DNA of 64,000 bases from positions 52,730 to 116,729 of the forward strand of contig NZ_JACHGW010000009.1 in NCBI RefSeq assembly GCF_014202505.1. The letters are read 5' to 3'. Of this stretch, positions 23,451 through 31,753 are shown one piece after another (the first letter of the stretch is position 1; each line of letters starts with the position of its first letter). The notes under the pieces are model-generated. The model was not told where the DNA came from and did not search any database. It saw only the letters and a program-made list of their open reading frames with translations. Both the position numbers and the translations under genes were made by a program. This DNA is from Armatimonas rosea. Its GTDB lineage: Bacteria > Armatimonadota > Armatimonadia > Armatimonadales > Armatimonadaceae.

Positions 23451-26155
23451 GATTATTTGCGGATATAGCACCTGATGGCGGTGTTACCACCGTTGAGATG
23501 ATTGTCAGTCGGATCAAGGCACAATCTAGTTCAATGCCGGGCCGGTGGTCACTTTGTGAACTTCGACCGGATGAGGCTGATTACCAGTTCCTTCGTGCTT
23601 GGGCTGCTCATCTCCCCTATGGGGTTGTAAAGCAATACTTTCGTGGAGACCATTGGCAGCAACAGTCACATATGGGACTTGCTCTTTTAATGTTGTTTGC
23701 TGAGGTAGCACGACGCGAAGCAAGTGAGGGTACACTCTGGCCCCATATTCGGAGGGGAGTATTCAACCACCAGACGGAGCGTAGCTTATTTGTGCAATCG
23801 GCTCCCAAGGCAGAACTCGCCAATGCCATCGAAAGAGCTGTGCGAAGGTTTCATCTTCGACACGTTTTTGATCTGGATGCAGGTGGGCAGAACTACTACA
23901 ATACGGTTTATCTTCAGTTTGGGTTTACTCGCCATGGCTTCCAAAGAAACCTAGGAATATGGTTATCTGGAAACTATTCCCAGGCAATTCGGCGTCTCCT
24001 CTTCACGACATCGCTACGTAGCGACTCCATGATGCAGCTCTGGTCTGCCTTGCGCTCTCGAAGTCCAAAGCTGGATGACATAATCAAAAGCTCCCCGTGG
24101 GTTTTACCCGAGTGGCGCGATGATCTGCATGAGGCACTTTCCCGTCAGGTTTTTCAGACAATCACAGATGAAGATGATGTTGAAATTCCTATACTCACGG
24201 AGCGACCTCAGCTTTGTTGGGAACAGGCACCTGTATTAGAGTGGCACATTAGTAGTATCGAAACTCTGTCTACGATGCAAGATTGCATTCTTCTTCGTAT
24301 AAATGGGATCGTAGTCGCGGAGATGTATCTCCAAGAAAGCGGGCACTATGAGCCACTTAATCCTCGGCCTGTACGGACACCCATCATTGGTCATGAAGCT
24401 AATGTAGAGTTAGTTTCCCAGGAGGATGGCTCTGTATTACAGAGGGAATTCATTCCCATCTTTGACCGTGAAGCCTTGGTCTGCTGTTCTAATTTAGGAC
24501 CGAAAAATCTGCTCTTTGCTGCTCCAGGGATTAGACTATCTCCAGAGCCACTACGGCGTTGGTCTTTGCCAAACCAATATTCTTTATCTCAAATGCCTAA
24601 AAGTGAGGACTATGAGGCTTTTGAGGAGGGAGAGTTAGTTTGGTCATCAGTACGTGGTTCCAAACCTCCTCCTGAGACCACTTTGGAAATTGACTGGCAG
24701 GAGCCCACACTGGCAGCAGCAGCTTCTCCATCTATCAAGGTCACTCACCCCTCGGGGGAGTCTCCTTTAGCTATCCGTATGTGGGGAATACCCCTAATGC
24801 AGGTTGCCGAGTCTGAAACAGTGTCCGTGGTTGGTCCTCTACTCGCTGCAGCTGGTACCTTACCTCCGACGATTCAGCTCAATGTGCTAACAGCAAAAGG
24901 AAACCGAGAAAGATCCACACTAAAGCGTGATCCTAACACTCTAAAGGGTATTCTTTTCCGATCACCTGAAGGCACCTGGCATTCCTGCGAGGAACTGAAT
25001 ACCCAATTTGCTACGGATATAGCCTCCCTACCATTGCGGTATTATCCACCAAAGCCCCTCTGTGGACGGGAAGGGGATGAGGCGCATTGGCTCTTGTTTG
25101 AAGGGGCTTCGTGGCGAGGTAACGTTGCTCGGCAGACACGACCCCGTCCATGGGGATGGGGGGCACCTCTCAATCTTCAAGAGCGAATCTATAACTCGAA
25201 AGAACGAATGCGCTTGTGTGAGAGTTGCGTGGACACAGGAATCATTGGAACGTTTGAGAAAGAGCGTCTTACTCTACGGTATCCAATTATCTTAGATCCC
25301 CAACGCCATAGGCTAGTCATTCTTAGGGCAAGCGGGCACTGTGAGATCCTTGATGCCGAGCAAGTTGTGTCTTCAGTAAGTGAGGACAATCTGGTCTGGA
25401 ATTTACACCTGACATCCTCGCTAGACGAGCTTCGCATGATTGCTATTGCCTATGATGGAGAGTATCGCGGTTCATGGTGGTCGTCTGATTTCGGTACTTT
25501 CTTTAGTTCCAGCTCTGGAGTAGAGGCAGAAAATCTTAATACCGTCATCGCTCTACTTTACTGGGCAAAAGCCCCTTTACTATCTAGTGGCATTCGCGAA
25601 CTCGTCCGGGCCTTTGTGAGTCGCAATGTAACTAAAATCATCAATGCATGGCTGTCTTTTGGTTATCTTCCCAGTGATTTGAAACCGCGCCTGCGTGGGG
25701 CTGATGATGGTTGGGATGCGACACTTGCAGTGTTGTTGGAAGATTGGGATGTGACACGTAGTGCAAAGACTATAGCCCCAGGAACCCTTCCGCTCAGTAA
25801 GAAACTCGCTGATGTGTCTTCACTCACTGCCTATCGATTTCTGAGAGCAGTCAAAAATTCAGGTTATCCGATTGACAATAGTGCCCTCCGCCTTCAATTA
25901 GAATTAGATAGCGCCAGCGAGCGGGTCAACCAATGGCGACAGGATATTGAGGCGGCTGATGAAACCGGGGTCAATGAACGCTTCGTCACACTTAAGGATG
26001 TCGGCCTTCTCGCGCTTGGGAAGCGTGCTGCCTATCATGGTGTCGCGTCGTTGGACTACTTCCACCGTCGCAATTTGCGAACCGCGATTGGTGCACTGAC
26101 TCCCTTTCGCAACTGGTTGCTTCATGAGCTTCTAATTGACCTAGAGAATGGATAG
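23447..26155 (+). CDS. Large protein of unknown family between NERD-helicase and DUF1998 helicase
   Basis: About 902 residues from the GTG at 23447, which overlaps the previous stop (GTGA). GGGGG about seven bases before it is a good ribosome site. A longer upstream reading frame overlaps the NERD-helicase gene and is not used. I recognise no conserved domain. The N-terminal half has a helix-rich, Trp/Phe-rich pattern with a DLDAGGQNYYNTVYLQFGFTRHGF-type stretch near 165. The middle has beta-rich segments. There is no P-loop. It is a likely structural or sensor subunit of the system made by its two neighbours. Confidence 0.55.
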   Translation: MRLFADIAPDGGVTTVEMIVSRIKAQSSSMPGRWSLCELRPDEADYQFLRAWAAHLPYGVVKQYFRGDHWQQQSHMGLALLMLFAEVARREASEGTLWPHIRRGVFNHQTERSLFVQSAPKAELANAIERAVRRFHLRHVFDLDAGGQNYYNTVYLQFGFTRHGFQRNLGIWLSGNYSQAIRRLLFTTSLRSDSMMQLWSALRSRSPKLDDIIKSSPWVLPEWRDDLHEALSRQVFQTITDEDDVEIPILTERPQLCWEQAPVLEWHISSIETLSTMQDCILLRINGIVVAEMYLQESGHYEPLNPRPVRTPIIGHEANVELVSQEDGSVLQREFIPIFDREALVCCSNLGPKNLLFAAPGIRLSPEPLRRWSLPNQYSLSQMPKSEDYEAFEEGELVWSSVRGSKPPPETTLEIDWQEPTLAAAASPSIKVTHPSGESPLAIRMWGIPLMQVAESETVSVVGPLLAAAGTLPPTIQLNVLTAKGNRERSTLKRDPNTLKGILFRSPEGTWHSCEELNTQFATDIASLPLRYYPPKPLCGREGDEAHWLLFEGASWRGNVARQTRPRPWGWGAPLNLQERIYNSKERMRLCESCVDTGIIGTFEKERLTLRYPIILDPQRHRLVILRASGHCEILDAEQVVSSVSEDNLVWNLHLTSSLDELRMIAIAYDGEYRGSWWSSDFGTFFSSSSGVEAENLNTVIALLYWAKAPLLSSGIRELVRAFVSRNVTKIINAWLSFGYLPSDLKPRLRGADDGWDATLAVLLEDWDVTRSAKTIAPGTLPLSKKLADVSSLTAYRFLRAVKNSGYPIDNSALRLQLELDSASERVNQWRQDIEAADETGVNERFVTLKDVGLLALGKRAAYHGVASLDYFHRRNLRTAIGALTPFRNWLLHELLIDLENG

Positions 26156-26176
26156 TATTTTAATGGGAGTTTCGAG

Positions 26177-29100
26177 ATGACACAGCCCAATGGAAGCATG
26201 GCGCAATTAGATGCGCTTGATTTAGTGGAAGGCGTACGGCAGCGCTTAACTGACTTTGCGGGCGAGTCCTGCTATGTTCGTGATTCAGCGCTCCGGAGCG
26301 CTTGCCAGTCTCTTTGGAGCGGCCCAGCTACAAAGGGAGGCCTTGTCAACGATCTGTGGGTAGAAGCTGCGTTTCCAGCAGAAAATGGTAACCGAACCCT
26401 TGCGGATTTTGTTACAGCTCACGAATTCCCAAAAGACCTTGCAGCCCATCTGCATCGCCGTGGTGCGTTTCCCTCAGATCGTCCTCTCTATTCCCATCAG
26501 CAAGCTAGCCTGGAGAGAGCATTCGAACTAGGGCCCAATCATGAACGGCCAGCAATTGTAGTAACTGCGGGTACTGGGATGGGTAAAACAGAGAGTTTCC
26601 TCTTGCCTGTTTTGAAGGACCTGTGGACAACCCCCAAGCGTTCTGAACGAGGTGGGGTTAGGTGCCTTATTCTTTATCCAATGAATGCTCTGGTAAATGA
26701 TCAGGTTGACCGTCTCCATGACTGGCTGACGGGCCAGAATCATCTCACACTCTTTCACTTCACCAGTGAAACGCCAGAAGATTCGAAGGCAGCTCAGCGA
26801 AATCATACCCCTCTTTGGCGTGGTGATGAGATGTTTCGGATGCGTACTCGTCGGCAAGCACGTGGCCTTGAGGATGGTCGAGGACAAGCAGAGCCACAAG
26901 GTTCATTAGGGCCGCAGCCCGATATTCTGATTACGAACTACTCCATGCTTGAGTACATGCTATGCCGTCCGCAAGATGCGATACTGCTGGGTGAGAACCT
27001 ACAGTCCATCGTATTGGATGAGGTTCATCTCTACAATGGCACCCTCGCCGCTGAAATAACACTTCTCCTGCGACGATTGCTCGAACGCTGTGGTAGGGCT
27101 CCGCGCGATATTCTTCAAATAGCGACTTCGGCTACCTTAGGTGGCGGCTCTGAAGCACTGGTTCAGTTCGCAGGAGAGATTTTCTCAAAAGACACAACTT
27201 TGGTTCGTGCTGTTGCAGGGGTGTCCCGCAAGGTGGGTCTTCCAGAAGTTGCGGAACCAGAGAGGCCCTCCAAGCCCGAAGAACTGGTGAATCTTCTCGC
27301 ACTTCCTGGTCCAACTCTCTCTATCAGTGCCCAAGGCAATGTTCAATTAGCAGAGGATGTCGCAGCCACACAAAAGCTCAAGGTTAGATTAAGTCATCTG
27401 ACAGCGTCAGAGGTTATTCCCCAAGGAGAAACTCGTCCAGCAGTATTGCTTTATGAGGCACTGGGCCATGCACCACTTGTGCATAAGGCGGAGTCGATTC
27501 TTTGGGGTCGCAAGCGATTGCGTATAGATGAGTTGGCGGATGACCTTTTTGACGTAGTGAATGCAGAATCAATTCAGGCAACGATAGCCTTGCTTCGTGC
27601 AGGTGCTGCTGCTCGTAAGCGGGCAGGAGATCTCCCGCTCTTGCCTCACCGTATGCATCTTCTCGTCCGAGGACCAGAGGGGGTTTCTGTTTGTTTGAAT
27701 CCAACTTGTACGGCACCAGCAACAATGCGGCTTCCAAGTCTAGGAGGGGTCTTTTCAGGCCAGGGCAGTCTGTGTCCAGATTGTGGAGCGGCATCTAAAG
27801 AGGTATTGCGCTGTCCTGTTTGTGGTGAATGGGTACTTGGTGAACAAGATCGCAAGATCCATTACGTACTTGCCGAAGGCGATACTAGTTCCGGTCCAAT
27901 TCTTACACTTGATCCAGTATCAGGTCAGAGACGTGGAGCCAACTCTGGAGGGATTCGTGTGCGGGCCGTTGCCAACTGTCCCCGCTGCTCTGCCCAGAAC
28001 GACGGGGGTGACGAGACAATTGAAAGTGAGCCCCAGACACGTTTGTTTCTCCCGTTGATTGCTTCTACTGATCTGGCCCTATCTATTGTTGCAGAAACTA
28101 CCCTGGCAGCTCTTCCTGTTCTACCTGTTGCAGAACGCCAGGCGCTACCCGCCGAAGGGCGGCGCTTGCTTGCTTTCTCCGACAGTCGTATGGAGGCAGC
28201 TCGCCTTGGCCCTCGTCTGACGACCCAGCACGAGACGCAGCTTGTTCGAGCGATACTAGCTCAGTGCTTGGAGCAGGCACCACCACAGGATGCCGATACT
28301 ATCGTTGCTATTGAAGCCGCAATTCAAACGATGGAAGCACAGATACAAGCTGCGATCAACCCTACGATAGCAAGGACATGGAGCCAACAACGCGACTTGC
28401 TGGTTCAGCAATTGACCAGTATGAAAGTGGGTGGCGATCTTGATGGGTGGGCAGAAGCATTTTGTAACAATAAGTTATTAGGTCAGCTTTTTGATGTCGA
28501 GGGTGGGAGTATGCATCAACCGGAGACATCTGCACAACAAATATTTGATCGCAATAGGGATGAAATTCGTCGTCAGGCTCGTTTGCTCATGGCCCGGCAA
28601 CTCGCCTCGCCAAGTTACCGACAATTTTCACTGGAGACACTTGGTTTAGCGGAAGTCACGTATCCGGGACTTGGGGAACATGAGGGACTACAGCCACCAC
28701 TTTTAGACTACTTGCCATCAGAAGTGAAGACAAAGATAACAGATAACTGGCATTATCTTTTAGCAACACTGCTTGATACCCTAAGAGTAGATGGAGCCGT
28801 TACTCTTAGGCAAAAATCGACGGATACCGCCGATGTTGATGACGCATTCGATTATGGTGGTAGGAAGATTGGACGATGGATGGCTAGTGGAAGTCAAGGC
28901 CCCAGAACTTATTTGTTAAGGTTTTGCGGTGTTAGGCCAACTCAACGCCGCCGTGATTTCGTTGCGCGGATTCTGGTATCCGCAGGCATACCTGTAGAAG
29001 TTGCAGACCTCCATGCACAAACGATCTTGAGCACCCTCTTCGACCAACTCTTTCAAGTGGCGAAGTCGAAGGATCTTGCTTGGCTTGAGGCTGAACACCG

Positions 29101-31387
29101 TAGTGGGCACGATGCCATACGAATCCGTTTTTATGATCTTGGGCTTCGGCGACCTAGCGTGCTTTTCCGTTCGAAAAGTACAGGAAAGGTGTTTCCGAGG
29201 GGGGTGCTAGGATGCGCTCCTGAACCTGGTTGTAGTGACCTAGAGACCGTTGGAGAAGAGGCGCTCGATCAAGATCCCCGGATTGGTCGTCCACGGCGGG
29301 AGTATCGCTCCGCTGCGACATTTACCCAAGGACTTTGGGCGGAAGAACATAGTGCACAGCTTGCACCAGAGGAGAACCGACGGTTACAGGGGCTGTTCAA
29401 AAAAGGGATGAGGAACCTACTAAGCTCCACGACGACGATGGAGCTAGGTATTGATATTGGGGGCTTAAGTGCCGTTTTGATGACAAATGTTCCGCCCGGT
29501 AAAGCAAACTACCTTCAGCGTGCTGGTCGCGCTGGACGTCGGGCAGATGGCTCATCCATTGTCATCACATTCGCGCGTCCTAGGCCTTTTGACCATGAGG
29601 TTTTCAGACGCTTTGGCGATTACTTGGATCGTCCTCTGCGCGAACCAAAACCTCTTAGTCGTGCTCGAATCGTGCAACGGCACCTAAATGCCGTTCTCTT
29701 ATCTGACCTCTTTCAGGCTGTGTACCCACCAGGCACGTGTGTGGGGGCGATGAATGCTTTTGGAAGTATGGGAGCTTTCTGCGGCGTTTCTCTACCACAG
29801 TGGTGGGAATCTTCATCTCATCCGCGCCCGAGTGTAGATATTCTTCAACATCATGGTGTTCCTCCTACAAGTGCTCCTTGGTGGAATGCAGCACGACAAA
29901 GTGCATGTCCTGAAGCATGGTTTCTCGATTACCTACATTGGGTTCGGGAGATGGGGAGTGAATCTCTAGAGGAACGCCTACGCTTTCTTTTAGCGGACAC
30001 AGTGCTAGCCGTTGGGGTCAATGGGTTATTCGAAGACTGGTATGGGATGTTTGATGACATCATTACCTCATTTGCAAGTGCGATTTCTGATTGGCGTCGT
30101 GATTATGACAGCCATTTTTCTTCCTGGTACCACCTCGATGAGGTGGAAAAAGATGTTGCACGTCGAGGGAATGCCCATCGCCGCCAGATGGAAGCTCTCG
30201 CAGACCAAACGGTTATTGAAGCACTCGCAGACCGCCAGTTTTTACCTCGATATGGATTTCCTATTGGAGTTCAAAAGCTGCGTGTAGCAGTGCCAGATAA
30301 AAACCATCCTCAACGAGTGAAGGAGGACGATCAGTTCCGGCTGAGTCGTGGAGGATTGCAGGCTCTGAGGGAGTATGTTCCTGGCTCACAGCTGTTGGTG
30401 GCTGGGAAGCTAGTGCGTTCACGTGGTCTACTGAAGCATTGGACCGGTGCTGAGGGACTCGATACTCCTTTCGGGATTCGAGGTCGATATGCTCACTGCG
30501 CAAATAAGCATACTTTCTACACTTTTGGGAGTTCAGGCACTGACTCTTGTCCCTTTTGTGATAGTCCTGCGGTGGAGGAGCGGAGCCTTCTCGTACCCGA
30601 GCATGGTTTTACGACTGCTGCATGGGAAGAGCCACGTCGGAGTCTTGGCGTTGAACCCGTTGGTTTTGTTCAACAGGCAACCGTAACGTTCCATGATCAA
30701 CTGGGTATTGAAGTGTCTGAGAACTTCGCTGGAATCTCTGGGATGCGTGCACTCTATAGAGAGAATGGCGAGTTACTTGTCTATAATGAAGGTGAAAATC
30801 ACCAAGGGTTCGCCATCTGTACTGTATGCGGATTTTCCGATAGTGAGGTTAGTTTTGGAGGTGACCTTCCATCCTCGTTTCGCGATCATCACTCTCTGTT
30901 CGCATCAGAGAAGACGGCTAAATCGAGATGCCGGGCTAGCAATACCCTTCGCAATATCGCCTTTGCTGCCCGAGAGACCACAGATGTCTTGATGATTGAA
31001 TTACCCCATATTCCGGGAGGAAGTGATTTGGCGATTATAACAACGCTCGCCCATGCTCTACGAATTTCTGGTGCTGAGTCGCTTGAGCTTGATACCCGAG
31101 AACTGGGTTGCCTTGTCTGTGAAGGACCCGCTGGCCGAGGGCCGGGAGCTGTTATTTACGATAACGTGCCTGGTGGAGCTGCGCATGTAAGGGCACTGCG
31201 TGACCAGGGAAGAACGTGGCTTGAACACGCCCAAAGGCAGTTGCGAGGAACACCTGAGCATGATGCGCGATGTACCAGTGCGTGTTTAGATTGCCTACTC
31301 ACTTTTGATGCACAATCAGATCAGCAGAAAGGCTTATTGAACCGAAGACGTGCCCTACAGGTTTTGGATATCCTACTTGGGCATTAA
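26177..31387 (+). CDS. DEAD/DEAH-box helicase with zinc clusters and C-terminal DUF1998 domain
   Basis: 1736 residues. Walker A is AGTGMGKTES at about 131-140. Motif Ia is LYPMNALVNDQ, motif II is LDEVH at about 279, and the C-lobe follows with motif V (TTMELGIDIGG) and motif VI (QRAGRAGRRADG). Zinc-binding CxxC pairs sit around 510-560 (CPDCG, CPVCGEW). The last 250 residues are DUF1998/MrfA-type: CNPC-like pairs, then YDNVPGGAAHVRALRD and CTSACLDCLLTFD. Such helicases with DUF1998 occur in DISARM, Druantia and related defence systems. The gene is the last of the NERD-902aa-helicase operon and has GGGAG before its ATG. Confidence 0.8.
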   Translation: MTQPNGSMAQLDALDLVEGVRQRLTDFAGESCYVRDSALRSACQSLWSGPATKGGLVNDLWVEAAFPAENGNRTLADFVTAHEFPKDLAAHLHRRGAFPSDRPLYSHQQASLERAFELGPNHERPAIVVTAGTGMGKTESFLLPVLKDLWTTPKRSERGGVRCLILYPMNALVNDQVDRLHDWLTGQNHLTLFHFTSETPEDSKAAQRNHTPLWRGDEMFRMRTRRQARGLEDGRGQAEPQGSLGPQPDILITNYSMLEYMLCRPQDAILLGENLQSIVLDEVHLYNGTLAAEITLLLRRLLERCGRAPRDILQIATSATLGGGSEALVQFAGEIFSKDTTLVRAVAGVSRKVGLPEVAEPERPSKPEELVNLLALPGPTLSISAQGNVQLAEDVAATQKLKVRLSHLTASEVIPQGETRPAVLLYEALGHAPLVHKAESILWGRKRLRIDELADDLFDVVNAESIQATIALLRAGAAARKRAGDLPLLPHRMHLLVRGPEGVSVCLNPTCTAPATMRLPSLGGVFSGQGSLCPDCGAASKEVLRCPVCGEWVLGEQDRKIHYVLAEGDTSSGPILTLDPVSGQRRGANSGGIRVRAVANCPRCSAQNDGGDETIESEPQTRLFLPLIASTDLALSIVAETTLAALPVLPVAERQALPAEGRRLLAFSDSRMEAARLGPRLTTQHETQLVRAILAQCLEQAPPQDADTIVAIEAAIQTMEAQIQAAINPTIARTWSQQRDLLVQQLTSMKVGGDLDGWAEAFCNNKLLGQLFDVEGGSMHQPETSAQQIFDRNRDEIRRQARLLMARQLASPSYRQFSLETLGLAEVTYPGLGEHEGLQPPLLDYLPSEVKTKITDNWHYLLATLLDTLRVDGAVTLRQKSTDTADVDDAFDYGGRKIGRWMASGSQGPRTYLLRFCGVRPTQRRRDFVARILVSAGIPVEVADLHAQTILSTLFDQLFQVAKSKDLAWLEAEHRSGHDAIRIRFYDLGLRRPSVLFRSKSTGKVFPRGVLGCAPEPGCSDLETVGEEALDQDPRIGRPRREYRSAATFTQGLWAEEHSAQLAPEENRRLQGLFKKGMRNLLSSTTTMELGIDIGGLSAVLMTNVPPGKANYLQRAGRAGRRADGSSIVITFARPRPFDHEVFRRFGDYLDRPLREPKPLSRARIVQRHLNAVLLSDLFQAVYPPGTCVGAMNAFGSMGAFCGVSLPQWWESSSHPRPSVDILQHHGVPPTSAPWWNAARQSACPEAWFLDYLHWVREMGSESLEERLRFLLADTVLAVGVNGLFEDWYGMFDDIITSFASAISDWRRDYDSHFSSWYHLDEVEKDVARRGNAHRRQMEALADQTVIEALADRQFLPRYGFPIGVQKLRVAVPDKNHPQRVKEDDQFRLSRGGLQALREYVPGSQLLVAGKLVRSRGLLKHWTGAEGLDTPFGIRGRYAHCANKHTFYTFGSSGTDSCPFCDSPAVEERSLLVPEHGFTTAAWEEPRRSLGVEPVGFVQQATVTFHDQLGIEVSENFAGISGMRALYRENGELLVYNEGENHQGFAICTVCGFSDSEVSFGGDLPSSFRDHHSLFASEKTAKSRCRASNTLRNIAFAARETTDVLMIELPHIPGGSDLAIITTLAHALRISGAESLELDTRELGCLVCEGPAGRGPGAVIYDNVPGGAAHVRALRDQGRTWLEHAQRQLRGTPEHDARCTSACLDCLLTFDAQSDQQKGLLNRRRALQVLDILLGH

Positions 31388-31753
31388 CTAAACCTTATTT
31401 TGTCCACAGAAATCTGTGCAGTTGCTTAAGCAACAACATATCCAAGTGAGACATTGAAGAAGTCATTTTGCTGACCGTTTTTGGTGGTGGCATCCAGTCT
31501 ATTACAGTTGTCCGGTCTCCAAGTTATCGCCGAAAAGGAAGGTTTTCGTCCCCATCAAGGTCAATAGAGATAGCATAGTTTCCTGGGAAATTTTTCTGCC
31601 CGGGAGTGGTTGGAGAGCTAATCAAAACCCGAGAAATCGGTAACCCTCCTGCTGAATGGAAACAGGTGCGGGCTAACCCATCGGTTCCGAAGAGCGGATT
31701 GGACCTACACAAGGGGGCTGACCACCCAAACGTAGATGCGCCTTCCACTGGGC
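31388..31753. other. Convergent intergenic region with two palindromes and a doubtful ORF
   Basis: This 366-base gap lies between two converging operons. CACAGA-AA-TCTGTG lies at 31405-31418 and a perfect 14-bp palindrome, GTTGCTTAAGCAAC, at 31421-31434, right after the end of the DUF1998 helicase. They could form a bidirectional terminator. Beyond them a minus-strand reading frame at 31524-31748 is possible. I see no other gene. Confidence 0.45.
31524..31748 (-). CDS. Possible small protein after the DUF2357 gene (weak)
   Basis: A 74-residue frame from a GTG six bases past the DUF2357 stop, in the same direction. The C-terminal ISIDLDGDENLPFRR looks protein-like, but no family is visible, and the start lacks a clear ribosome site. 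It might be a displaced C-terminal piece of the upstream gene or noise. Confidence 0.25.
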   Translation of the reverse strand: MEGASTFGWSAPLCRSNPLFGTDGLARTCFHSAGGLPISRVLISSPTTPGQKNFPGNYAISIDLDGDENLPFRR

